Assembly (NCBI GenBank): GCA_002423435.1
Contig: DIWE01000029.1
Span: 1-33,367 of the forward strand
Source: Clostridiales bacterium UBA6114
GTDB lineage: Bacteria; Bacillota; Clostridia; Oscillospirales; Butyricicoccaceae
Length of the DNA: 33,367 nucleotides
Direction: 5' to 3'
Shown here: positions 14,012-21,601 of the stretch, one piece after another
How the letters are laid out: the number at the start of each line of letters is the position of its first letter
How positions within the stretch are numbered: position 1 is the first letter of the stretch
The notes under the pieces: generated by a model
Told to the model about the DNA's origin: nothing
The model's input: only the letters and a program-made list of their open reading frames with translations
Database searches by the model: none
Made by a program: the position numbers and the translations under genes

Positions 14012-16225
14012 CTATTCCTCGATCAGCTTTATCTGTTTTTCCAGCGCGTCCTCGTCCCTGACGAGGGCGCCCGCCGCCGGGAGCGTCCGGGTCCTGTAGC
14101 GCGCGGGGGTTGCGACCTTCGCGTCCTTTAGTAGCTCCGCGTGGACGACGCGCTGATTTTTCTTGAGCGTCATTGCGGCGACGCCCTGGGTCGCGCGCGT
14201 CGTTTTGGGCGACATCGCGGCGGTGTTTACGATCAAAAGACGGCTTGCATCGGAGTACAGGGCGATTTCCGTGTCCTCGTCGAGATGAAACGCCCGGACA
14301 AGCGGCGATTTGTCGCAATAGGCCGAGGTCAGGCGCTTGCGGTTTGAAACCGTCTGGTAGCTTTTGAGCTCGACCTTGGATATTTTGCCGTTTTCGAAGA
14401 CAAACAGGAGGTTGCCGGAGAACGAATCGGGCAGGCACATGAACAAAACGTTTTCTCCCGGCTCCATCTGGAGCTTTGAGGGCAGGTAGTCGCCGAGGGA
14501 GCTCGCCTTCGTGTCGTCAAACTCGTATAGGCGCGCCTTGTAGGCCTGGTGCAGGTTCGTGAAGAAGATGACCTCGGCGCGGTTTTGCGCGGGGAACTCC
14601 TGCGAGATAAAGTCGCCGTCTTTAAACTTGTGCTCGTGGCTCATGCGCAGGCTCTGGGGCGTGATTTTCTTGAAATAGCCCTCTTTTGTCAAAAAGACGG
14701 TGACGGGATAGTCCTCGATGCTCGCTTCCTCGTCGTAGTGGACCACCTCGTGCTCGCCTATTATCCCGCTTTTGCGCTCGGACGGGTATTTCTTGATAAT
14801 GCCCTCGAGCGCCTTTATGATCCGGTCGACGATTTTCGGGCGGCTTTTCAAGATGTCCTCGATGCGCGCGATGTCCGCCTCGAGCTCTTTTGTTTCCTCG
14901 GTGCGCTTTAGGATATACTCGCGGTTTATGTGCCGGAGCTTGATTTCCGCGACGTATTCCGCCTGCACCTCGTCGATGCCGAAATGGATCATCAGGTTGG
15001 GCACGACTTCCGATTCCTCGTCGGTCTCGCGGATGATTTTGATCGCGCGGTCGATGTCGAGAAGGATTTTCCCGAGCCCTTTTAACAGGTGCAGCTTTTC
15101 CTTCTTTTTGGAAAGCTCGAAATGCAGCGTGCGCTTTTCGCACTCGATCCGCCAGGCTGCCCATTCGTCGAGAAGCTCCGGGATGCCCATGACGCGCGGC
15201 GTACCCGCGATCAGGATGTTGAAATTGCAGGAGAAGGTGTCCATCAGCGGGGTCATCTTAAAAAGCTTCTGCATCAGCTTTTCCGGGTCCGTGCCGCGCT
15301 TTAGGTCGATCGTGAGCTTTAGGCCGGACAGGTCGGTTTCGTCGCGCATGTCGGATATCTCGCGGATCTTGCCCGATTTAATCAGCTCGGCCGTCTTGTC
15401 CATGATCGCTTCGACGGTGGTCGTGTACGGGATCTCGGTGACCTCGATCAGGTTTTCCTGGGGGTGGTGGCTCCAGCGCGCGCGCACCTTGAAGGGGCCG
15501 CGTCCCGTGCGGTAGATTTCCTCCATCTCCGCGCGATTCAGGATGATCTCGCCGCCGGTCGGAAAATCGGGCGCTTTTAGGGTGGAGATGATGTCGTGGT
15601 CGGGATTTTTCAGAAATTCGATCGTCGTACGGCAGACCTCGTGAAGGTTAAAGCCGCAGATCGAGCTCGCCATGCCGACGGCGATGCCGAGGTTCGCGCT
15701 GACGAGGATGTTCGGGAAGGCGGTCGGCAGAAGGGCGGGTTCCTTTAGCGTGTTGTCGTAGTTGTCGACAAAATCGACGGCGTCCCGGTCAATATCGGAA
15801 AAAATCTCGCTACAGACCGCGTCGAGCTTTACCTCGGTGTACCGGGCGGCGGCGTACGCCATGTCGCGGGAATACACCTTGCCGAAATTGCCCTTGGAGT
15901 CGATAAACGGGGTAAGGAGCGCCTCGTTGCCCCTCGACAGGCGCACCAGCGTCTCGTAGATCGTCGCGTCGCCGTGGGGATTTAGCTTCATGGTCTGCCC
16001 GACGACGTTCGCCGACTTTGTGCGGTTTCCGGTGAGCAGGCCCATTTTGTACATCGTGTAAAGGAGCTTTCGCTGCGACGGCTTGAAGCCGTCGATCTCG
16101 GGAATGGCGCGGGAAACGATGACGCTCATCGCGTAGGGCATATAGTTTTCCGAAAGCGTCAGCGTAATCGGCTGGGGAATCGGCGGGTTCGGCGCGGGAG
16201 GGGTTTTCTCAGGCGTTTTTTTCAT
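14012..16225 (-). CDS. parC: Type II topoisomerase subunit A (ParC/GyrA-like), divergent
   Basis: The DNA cleavage and rejoining subunit of an ATP-dependent type II topoisomerase. Its 737 residues are shorter than typical GyrA. The winged-helix/tower core is complete: LSENYMPYAMSVIVSRAIPE, FKPSQRKLLYTMYKMGL, LNPHGDATIYETLVRLS and the catalytic tyrosine Y129 in AYAAARYTEVKL. The C-terminal third is a poorly conserved, short beta-pinwheel-like region that lacks an obvious GyrA box, which favours ParC over GyrA. An acidic-polar Pro-rich leader precedes the core. AGGAGG lies 10 bases before the ATG. It follows parE by 15 bp, so one heterotetramer is encoded. A second, true gyrase is presumably elsewhere. 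Confidence 0.9.
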   Translation of the reverse strand: MKKTPEKTPPAPNPPIPQPITLTLSENYMPYAMSVIVSRAIPEIDGFKPSQRKLLYTMYKMGLLTGNRTKSANVVGQTMKLNPHGDATIYETLVRLSRGNEALLTPFIDSKGNFGKVYSRDMAYAAARYTEVKLDAVCSEIFSDIDRDAVDFVDNYDNTLKEPALLPTAFPNILVSANLGIAVGMASSICGFNLHEVCRTTIEFLKNPDHDIISTLKAPDFPTGGEIILNRAEMEEIYRTGRGPFKVRARWSHHPQENLIEVTEIPYTTTVEAIMDKTAELIKSGKIREISDMRDETDLSGLKLTIDLKRGTDPEKLMQKLFKMTPLMDTFSCNFNILIAGTPRVMGIPELLDEWAAWRIECEKRTLHFELSKKKEKLHLLKGLGKILLDIDRAIKIIRETDEESEVVPNLMIHFGIDEVQAEYVAEIKLRHINREYILKRTEETKELEADIARIEDILKSRPKIVDRIIKALEGIIKKYPSERKSGIIGEHEVVHYDEEASIEDYPVTVFLTKEGYFKKITPQSLRMSHEHKFKDGDFISQEFPAQNRAEVIFFTNLHQAYKARLYEFDDTKASSLGDYLPSKLQMEPGENVLFMCLPDSFSGNLLFVFENGKISKVELKSYQTVSNRKRLTSAYCDKSPLVRAFHLDEDTEIALYSDASRLLIVNTAAMSPKTTRATQGVAAMTLKKNQRVVHAELLKDAKVATPARYRTRTLPAAGALVRDEDALEKQIKLIEE

Positions 16226-16240
16226 CGGTTAATACCCTCC

Positions 16241-18238
16241 TCAGCTCAAATCGGCGAGCTCTAAATAGCGCCAGCCGTTTTCCGCGATATAGTCTTTGCG
16301 GCCCTGGAGATTGTCGCCTAGGAGCAGGTCGAACATGTCGGCCGTCTTTTTGGCCTCCTCGGGCAGGACCTTGACGAGCTTTCTCGTCTCGGGGTTCATC
16401 GTCGTCTGCCACATCATCTCGGGCTCGTTTTCGCCGAGGCCCTTGGAGCGGAGCACCGCGCATTTTCCGCCGAGCGACTTTACAAGCTCGTCCTTTTCGC
16501 GGTCGGTGTAAGCGAAATAGGACTTGCCTTTGTTTACGATTTCAAACAGCGGGCTTTCCGCGATATAGACGACCCCTTCGGTCAAAAGGGTGGGCACCAG
16601 ACGGTAAAGCATGGTCAGAATCAGGGTGCGGATCTGGAAGCCGTCGACGTCGGCGTCGGTGCAGATGACGATCTTGCTCCACCGGAGCGCCGAGAAATCG
16701 AAGGACGAAAGCTCCTTCGAGTGGCTGCCCCGCGTCTCGACCCCGCAGCCGAGCACTTTTATAAGATCGGTGATGATCTCGTTTTTGAAGATCTTTCCGT
16801 ATTCCGCTTTCAGGCAGTTTAAGATTTTGCCCCTGACCGGGATGATCGCCTGAAACTCCGCGTCGCGCCCGAGCTTGCACGAGCCGAGCGCGGAATCGCC
16901 CTCGACGATGTAAAGCTCGCGCCGCTCGATGTCCTTTGTGCGGCAGTCGACGAATTTCTGCACGCGGTTTGTGATGTCCGTGCCGCCCGCGAGCTTCTTC
17001 TTGATGTTTAAGCGCGCTTTTTCCGCCTGCTCGCGGCTTCGCTTGTTGATCAGGATCTGCTCGCCGATCTTCTGCGCGTCGGCGGGGTTTTCGATAAAGT
17101 AGATCTCAAGCGACGACCGCAGAAATTCGGTCATCGCCTCCTGGATGAATTTGTTGGTGATCGCCTTTTTGGTCTGGTTTTCGTAGGAGGTGTAGGTAGA
17201 AAACGAATTCGTGATGATGACGAGGCTGTCGGCGATATCCTGAAAGCCGATCTTGCTTTCGTTTTTCTGGTATTTATTGTTTTGTTTCAGATACGCGTCG
17301 ACCGCCGAGACAAACGCGCTTCTCACCGCCTTGTCCGGCGAGCCGCCGTACTCAAGCCACGACGAGTTGTGGTAATACTCGAGGCAGCTTTTCGAGCGGT
17401 CGAACAAAAAGGCGATTTCCATTTTTACCTTGTATTCGGGCTTGTCCTCGCGGTCGCGCCCGGCGCGCTCGGCGCTGATCAGGTAGGGGGCGGTCAGCGG
17501 CTCCTCGCTTGCAAGCTCCGCGATATAGTCGCTGATGCCGTTCGGATAACAGAATTCGTAGGTGTCGAAGGAGGAGCCTTTTTGATCCTTTAATACGAAG
17601 GTAAGGCCGGCGTTGACGACCGCCTGCCGTTTTAAGGTGTCGAGGTAATAGGAAAGCGGCACGTGGATATCGGTAAAAACCTCGAGGTCGGGCTTCCAGC
17701 GGGTTTTCGAGCCGGTTTTCTTGGTCGTGACCGGCTCCTTGACAAAGCCCTCGGACGTGCCCGTCTTGTTTTCGCCCTTTTCAAAATGGACGAAATAGCG
17801 GAACCCGTCGCGCACGACCGTGACGTCCATGTATTCGGAGGAATACTGGGTCGCGCAGGAGCCGAGCCCGTTTAAGCCGAGCGAATATTCGTAGCTCTCG
17901 CCCTCGAGGTTCTTGTACTTTCCGCCCGCGTAAAGCTCGCAGAAAACAAGCTCCCAGTTAAACCGCTCCTCCTTCTGGTTGTAGTCGAGCGGGATGCCGC
18001 GGCCGAAATCCTCGATTTCGACGGAATCGTCCTCAAAGCGCGTCACGTTTATCACTTTGCCGTGGCCTTCGCGCGCCTCGTCGATCGAGTTGGACAGGAT
18101 TTCAAAAATCGAGTGCTGGCAGCCGTCGATGCCGTCCGAACCGAATATGACGGCGGGACGCTTCCGGACGCGTTCGGCGCCCTTTAACGAGGAGATGCTG
18201 TCGTTCCCGTAATCCTTCGGGGATCGCGTTGTTTTCAT
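16241..18238 (-). CDS. parE: Type II topoisomerase subunit B (ParE/GyrB-like), divergent
   Basis: The ATPase subunit partnering the downstream A subunit; 665 residues. The GHKL ATP site shows EILSNSIDEA (E46, N50), DFGRGIP and the lid GLNGLGS. The transducer has the QTK loop (Q355-K357 in YENQTKKA). The TOPRIM domain has EGDSA (446-450), PVRGKILNC and DADVDG (528-533). Canonical GyrB/ParE continue DADVDGSHIRTL, whereas this protein has DADVDGFQIRTL; the lid His of GLHGVG is also Asn. These mark a divergent clade. The start has GGAGG seven bases upstream and a TTGACA promoter further up. The GyrB name cannot be fully excluded. Confidence 0.9.
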   Translation of the reverse strand: MKTTRSPKDYGNDSISSLKGAERVRKRPAVIFGSDGIDGCQHSIFEILSNSIDEAREGHGKVINVTRFEDDSVEIEDFGRGIPLDYNQKEERFNWELVFCELYAGGKYKNLEGESYEYSLGLNGLGSCATQYSSEYMDVTVVRDGFRYFVHFEKGENKTGTSEGFVKEPVTTKKTGSKTRWKPDLEVFTDIHVPLSYYLDTLKRQAVVNAGLTFVLKDQKGSSFDTYEFCYPNGISDYIAELASEEPLTAPYLISAERAGRDREDKPEYKVKMEIAFLFDRSKSCLEYYHNSSWLEYGGSPDKAVRSAFVSAVDAYLKQNNKYQKNESKIGFQDIADSLVIITNSFSTYTSYENQTKKAITNKFIQEAMTEFLRSSLEIYFIENPADAQKIGEQILINKRSREQAEKARLNIKKKLAGGTDITNRVQKFVDCRTKDIERRELYIVEGDSALGSCKLGRDAEFQAIIPVRGKILNCLKAEYGKIFKNEIITDLIKVLGCGVETRGSHSKELSSFDFSALRWSKIVICTDADVDGFQIRTLILTMLYRLVPTLLTEGVVYIAESPLFEIVNKGKSYFAYTDREKDELVKSLGGKCAVLRSKGLGENEPEMMWQTTMNPETRKLVKVLPEEAKKTADMFDLLLGDNLQGRKDYIAENGWRYLELADLS

Positions 18239-18313
18239 TCACTGCCTCCATTGCCGGATCAAAGATGTGGTATTTAAGGTGACGTTTTGCCCTGCAGGTT
18301 GTCCATTATTCTA

Positions 18314-18350
18314 TTCTATTATAATAGAACACGGGAATAGATTGTGTCAA
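18314..18350 (-). promoter_or_regulatory. parE-parC promoter with overlapping palindrome
   Basis: On the minus strand, TTGACA (18350-18345), an 18-bp spacer and TATTAT (18326-18321). A perfect 16-bp palindrome, TTCTATTATAATAGAA (18314-18329), covers the -10 box, so a repressor site is possible, although AT-rich palindromes also arise by chance. Confidence 0.7.
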
Positions 18351-18353
18351 ATC

Positions 18354-18390
18354 AAAAAAACGCGAGGGCAAAAGCCCCCGCATTTTTTTT
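18354..18390. terminator. Intrinsic terminator with no assigned gene
   Basis: GCGAGGGC and GCCCCCGC pair around AAAA with one mismatch, between an A-run and a T-run, so either strand could be served. No plus-strand gene ends here. A minus-strand transcript from 18400-18800 would, but I find no sound gene there. Confidence 0.7.
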
Positions 18391-18809
18391 ACCTTAACGG
18401 TATTTGGCTATTCGGCGCAAAACCATTTTCCGAATTGCCGCTCTTGCACTTAAGAGTTTGCCGGTTAAATCGTGGCAGATAACATCCCGGACAACCAGTT
18501 CCGGGAAACCGGGAAAACCCGAATTAAAACCTTAAGCTGCAAAACAGAATCCCGAAAATCGATGCAAAAGCATCCTCCGAATCCGCTGCGCAAAAGAAAC
18601 TGCCAGTATCGCGGCAAATGAACTCCGGACATCCATCGTGCCGGTACGGGATCAATCCCGTTTCATCGATCTCTTCAAGTACACTCTTATTTTGCCGCCC
18701 GCTAAACGAAATATTACGGGAATATCTGAAATTTCAGAAAAAAAAGCATAAAATTGGAATATTTGTCCAAAATGATCATATAAGTAATTAATGAAACGGA
18801 GGCGCTGTT
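18391..18809. other. Gene-poor stretch with short hairpins and a coding-like minus-strand frame
   Basis: There are small inverted repeats (ACGGGAT/ATCCCGT, GATGC/GCATC, CTGAAATTTCAG). A minus-strand frame of about 54 codons (18685-18524) lacks an acceptable start. No RNA family is recognised. The right end holds the AT-rich leader of the DUF2508 gene. Confidence 0.4.
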
Positions 18810-19064
18810 ATGGGTGAGGTCGTTCAGAAAATCGGCGGCAAAAAAGGAAGCGACAGAGAGCAGCAGGAACTGCTCGACGCGATCAACGACGCCGCGATGA
18901 GGCTCAGGATCGCGAGGATGTTTTTCGAAAGCATTTCAGACCCGGATCTGGTTGACGCGTGCGTTTATGAGATCAACTCGTTGCAGGCGCACTATTCATA
19001 TCTATTAAACAAGGCCAAGAAAGAAGAACTCAAATCCTATAATATATTTAAGCTGCCCCGCTGA
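18810..19064 (+). CDS. DUF2508 (YaaL-like) protein
   Basis: An 84-residue cytoplasmic protein of unknown function, resembling Bacillus YaaL/DUF2508: a basic head, then a helix with DREQQELLDAINDAAMRLRIARMFF and the family-like SISDPDLVDACVYEINSLQAHYSYLLNKAKKE, split here into helices. ACGGAGG lies just upstream of the ATG. In many Firmicutes this gene lies near recR or the sporulation gene bofA, neither of which is here. It is followed by its own terminator, so it looks monocistronic. The assignment rests on the characteristic YEIN and Y-x-L helix pattern and length. Confidence 0.8.
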   Translation: MGEVVQKIGGKKGSDREQQELLDAINDAAMRLRIARMFFESISDPDLVDACVYEINSLQAHYSYLLNKAKKEELKSYNIFKLPR

Positions 19065-19092
19065 GCATGCTGCGATTCAAAACGAATATTTA

Positions 19093-19125
19093 AAAGGCTG
19101 TCGAGGGATCGGCGGCTTTTTTTAT
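19093..19125 (+). terminator. Terminator after the DUF2508 gene
   Basis: The arm AAAGGCTGTCG pairs with CGGCGGCTTTT, including three G-U pairs, and ends in a T-run (TTTTTTT). Confidence 0.75.
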
Positions 19126-19273
19126 TCCGGGTTTTCCGGCAATGCCGTTTGAATCGTTTCGGCCCTACAGGGACAAAATTTAATTTGGAAACATAGAATA
19201 AAAGAGACAGAGAAAGTAATACGGAGATTTTAAGAGGTTAGAGTATGTAAATTAAAATTTCTGAAAATGAAGG

Positions 19274-19302
19274 TTGACACGTTGCGCGCTTTGTGGTATA
19301 AA
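19274..19302 (+). promoter_or_regulatory. SigA promoter of rplM-rpsI
   Basis: TTGACA (19274-19279), a 17-bp spacer and TATAAA (19297-19302). The predicted start, near 19309, leaves a leader of about 60 bases without an L13-leader-like structure that I can see. Confidence 0.85.
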
Positions 19303-19367
19303 TGATCATGTTCAAAGTCAGTTTCATTTTACAATAATAAATTACAATAAATACCGGAGGTTAAACC

Positions 19368-19805
19368 ATGTCCACATTTATGGCCAAAGGCGAAAGCATT
19401 GAGCGTAAATGGTACATCCTTGACGCGGCCAACAAGCCGCTCGGACGCACCGCCGCCACCGCCGCCGCGCTGCTCAACGGGAAACACAAAGTCGAGTACA
19501 CACCGCACGTCGACTGCGGCGATTTCGTGATTATCATCAATGCAAGCAAGGCGGTTCTGACCGGAAAGAAGCCGGAGCAGAAGTTTTACAGGACCCATTC
19601 GGGCTATGCCGGCGGCTTAAAGGAAACGAAGTACCGGACCCTTATGGGCCAAAGGCCCGAGCTTGCGATAAAGCTCGCGGTAAAAGGGATGCTCCCCAAG
19701 AACTCAATCGGCAGATGGTCGCTTGCGCGGCTGAAGGTCTATGCGGGCAGCGAACATAAAAATGCCGCGCAAAAGCCCGAAGTTTTCATCGCCGGTCAGG
19801 TTTGA
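19368..19805 (+). CDS. rplM: Ribosomal protein L13 (uL13)
   Basis: A large-subunit protein that binds 23S rRNA early in assembly. Its 145 residues include ERKWYILDAANKPLGRTAATAAALLNGKHK, interrupted here only by wording, VLTGKKPEQKFYRTHSGYAGG, and VKGMLPKNSIGRWSLARLKVYAG. These are the standard family blocks. GGAGG sits 7 bases before the ATG. It pairs with rpsI 15 bp downstream, a near-universal bacterial operon. A second in-frame ATG four codons in is less well placed. Confidence 0.98.
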   Translation: MSTFMAKGESIERKWYILDAANKPLGRTAATAAALLNGKHKVEYTPHVDCGDFVIIINASKAVLTGKKPEQKFYRTHSGYAGGLKETKYRTLMGQRPELAIKLAVKGMLPKNSIGRWSLARLKVYAGSEHKNAAQKPEVFIAGQV

Positions 19806-19820
19806 AGGAGGTAACGAAGA

Positions 19821-20225
19821 ATGTATAAGCCCAAAAAACCCTATTTCTATGGAACCGGAAGAAGAAAAAGCTCGGTGGCCCGCGTGAGGCTGTTCCCCGG
19901 CGGAACGGGTGAAATCAAGGTCAACAACCGCACAATCGACAATTATTTCGGTCTTGAGACCTTAAAATTAATCGTAAGGCAGCCGATGGTCACGACCGAG
20001 ACCCTCGGAAAGTTCGACATCGAGGCGACCGTCATCGGCGGCGGCTTCACCGGCCAGGCCGGCGCGATCCGCCACGGACTCTCCCGCGCACTGATACAGG
20101 CGGATGAAAATTATCGGCCCGTATTGAAAAAGGCCGGCTTTTTAACCCGCGATCCGAGGATGAAGGAACGCAAGAAATACGGTCTTAAGGCTGCACGCCG
20201 CGCGCCGCAGTTCTCCAAACGTTAG
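19821..20225 (+). CDS. rpsI: Ribosomal protein S9 (uS9)
   Basis: A small-subunit protein whose C-terminal tail reaches the P-site tRNA. It begins YFYGTGRRKSSVARVRLFPG and ends with the basic tail KKYGLKAARRAPQFSKR; the terminal SKR is the conserved tRNA-contacting end. The core GGFTGQAGAIRHGLSRAL is intact. The length of 134 residues and the AAGGAGGT ribosome site are normal. It is co-transcribed with rplM. Confidence 0.98.
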   Translation: MYKPKKPYFYGTGRRKSSVARVRLFPGGTGEIKVNNRTIDNYFGLETLKLIVRQPMVTTETLGKFDIEATVIGGGFTGQAGAIRHGLSRALIQADENYRPVLKKAGFLTRDPRMKERKKYGLKAARRAPQFSKR

Positions 20226-20234
20226 TTTAGCTTT

Positions 20235-20263
20235 GTTTTGCCGGCGCCTTTTGCCGGCAAAAC
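20235..20263 (+). terminator. Hairpin after rpsI, likely terminator
   Basis: Arms GTTTTGCCGGC and its complement (20253-20263) form a perfect 11-bp stem 9 bp after the stop. Only an interrupted T-run (CTATTTT) follows, so efficiency may be modest. Confidence 0.65.
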
Positions 20264-20374
20264 CTATTTTACGGAAAACAGATCCGGGGCGGTCTTTCGT
20301 CTGCCCGGCCCGCCGTTTAACATGGGCGGCTTCCCCGTATTATCCCGCGAAAACGGGGAGGCACTGATCTTAAA

Positions 20375-20529
20375 GGAGCATCCAGACAAGGCGCATGCTT
20401 TGTAATTTCGGAGTAGACTTCCGTATCTCCGTACAAGTCCTGAATACCCGGCTTTTCATGCCGGTTTCGCAATTATTGATTAAAAAGCGTAAATAGTTGC
20501 AATAATGTATTCAGGACGGCGAGTGCTCC
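20375..20529 (+). ncRNA. Candidate structured 5' leader of the 3D-domain gene
   Basis: Complementary segments nest in order. GGAGCA (20375-20380) with TGCTCC (20524-20529) could close the structure. Inside are ACAAGGC/GCTTTGT (20386-20403), CGGAG/CTCCG (20409-20431) and the strong 11-bp pair GTCCTGAATAC/GTATTCAGGAC (20437-20447 with 20507-20517). The last of these encloses a CCGGC/GCCGG hairpin. The closing strand ends 12 bases before the ATG, beside the GGGAGG ribosome site. I recognise no known riboswitch; covariation is untested and no clear promoter lies upstream. Confidence 0.4.
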
Positions 20530-20541
20530 AGGGAGGAAAAT

Positions 20542-21546
20542 ATGTACAATTTATTGACACGCGCTCAACAAGCATTAAAATTACGCTTTAAGAGACACAT
20601 CAGGGTTAAGGCTTTCTGCGCGATCATCTGTGTGGTGCTTTCAAGCACCGTATTTATCTACAACGCATTCGCTTTTTTCACGGAAAATGACGACGAGGCC
20701 GCCGGTTCGGCGGCGGACGCGGGATTTAGCCTTAACGCAGCGCTTTTGCTGTGGCCCCAGCAGATCCTGGCCCCGTTCGGGCAGGAAAAGTCGGGAGCCG
20801 ACGTGCCGGGGTTCTTTAACATCCACATCCGCGTCGACGACAAGACGATTGAAACCATATCGGCTGGGGAAACGGTGGAAGACATTCTGTTGAGAAGCGG
20901 AGTTCTTCTGACCGATACCGACGAGGTGGTCCCTTCTCCCGCGACGCAGGTCACGGGCGAAACCAGTATCACAGTTTTAAGAATCAGAAATTATACGGAA
21001 GAAGTTTTGGAGCCGATCCCGTTCGAAACAATCAGAAAACCGTCCGACAAGCTGTCCGCAGGAGAATCGGTCGTCGTTCAGAAGGGTGCCGACGGGCAGA
21101 AAAAGAATCTGTATGAGGTCTACACCCGAAATGGCGTCGAGACCCTGCGCCACGTGCTTGAGGAAACCGTCGTAAAAGAGCCTGTCCCGGAAATCTTGGA
21201 ATACGGAACGGGCGGCACGGTGACGGCCATGGGGCAGACGTACGCCTATAAAAAGGTGTTGAACGTCACGGCATCCGCCTATACGACCCAGAACAAGAAA
21301 TGGAAGCGCACCGCCTCCGGCACAACGGCAAGGGTCGGCGCCATCGCGGTCGATCCCAAGGTGATCCCGATGGGAACAAAAATGCTGATCACGTCCCCGG
21401 ACGGAAAGAGCTGGGTTTACGGCGTGGCCGTCGCGGAGGATACGGGCGGAACAATCAAGGGAAATAAAATCGACCTGTTTTTCAACACGAGGGCCGAGTG
21501 CCTGCAGTTCGGAGTGAAAAAGGCAAAGGTTTATATTTTGGATTAA
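20542..21546 (+). CDS. Membrane-anchored G5 and 3D-domain cell-wall protein (YabE-like)
   Basis: Probably a peptidoglycan-active enzyme, lytic transglycosylase-like by analogy with 3D-domain and resuscitation-factor proteins. A basic N-terminus precedes one hydrophobic segment (about residues 22-46), an uncleaved anchor or signal peptide. A DUF348-like repeat (FFNIHIRVDDKTIETISAGE) follows, then a G5 domain (about 150-230, EEVLEPIPFETIRKPSDKL). The C-terminal 3D domain (about 243-334) has its three aspartates D271 (AVDPKVIPMGTK), D300 (AEDTGG) and D311 (KIDLFF). The order rsmA-after-YabE is also seen in Bacillus. GGGAGG precedes the ATG. A potential folded leader upstream suggests RNA-level control. 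Confidence 0.92.
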   Translation: MYNLLTRAQQALKLRFKRHIRVKAFCAIICVVLSSTVFIYNAFAFFTENDDEAAGSAADAGFSLNAALLLWPQQILAPFGQEKSGADVPGFFNIHIRVDDKTIETISAGETVEDILLRSGVLLTDTDEVVPSPATQVTGETSITVLRIRNYTEEVLEPIPFETIRKPSDKLSAGESVVVQKGADGQKKNLYEVYTRNGVETLRHVLEETVVKEPVPEILEYGTGGTVTAMGQTYAYKKVLNVTASAYTTQNKKWKRTASGTTARVGAIAVDPKVIPMGTKMLITSPDGKSWVYGVAVAEDTGGTIKGNKIDLFFNTRAECLQFGVKKAKVYILD

Positions 21547-21548
21547 CG

Positions 21549-21577
21549 AGAAAAGGCCGCCTCCGGCGGCCTTTTTT
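21549..21577 (+). terminator. Terminator after the 3D-domain gene
   Basis: AAAAGGCCGCC and GGCGGCCTTTT pair perfectly around a TCC loop, followed by more T. It separates the gene from rsmA 25 bp later, so partial readthrough or an overlooked promoter must feed rsmA. Confidence 0.9.
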
Positions 21578-21601
21578 ACTAAGCAGCGGGGGAAGAAAGA
21601 T

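Larger units (their letters stand above)
19065..19367. other. 303-bp gap: terminator, AT-rich stretch and rplM promoter
   Basis: The gap holds the DUF2508 terminator, then an AT-rich stretch with no structure I can support, then the rplM promoter and a leader of about 60 bases. No gene is seen. Confidence 0.6.
20226..20541. other. 316-bp gap: rpsI terminator and possible structured leader
   Basis: After the rpsI hairpin there are GC-rich inverted repeats at about 20310-20360 (CCGCC/GGCGG, CCCCGT/ACGGGG). The last 170 bp hold nested complementary segments that could fold into a multi-branched 5' leader for the 3D-domain gene. No open frame of note. Confidence 0.55.

Noticed and set aside
14772..15515. 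247-residue plus-strand frame within parC
   Set aside because: Ser/Arg-rich shadow of the real minus-strand gene.
18524..18685. Small minus-strand protein gene
   Set aside because: About 54 codons without an ATG, GTG or TTG start with a ribosome site; reported only as an observation.
19309..19367. L13 leader RNA
   Set aside because: The leader is AT-rich, short and without a convincing stem.
20375..20529. c-di-AMP (ydaO/yuaA) riboswitch
   Set aside because: Gene context fits, but I could not find the expected conserved sequence blocks; kept only as an unnamed leader candidate.
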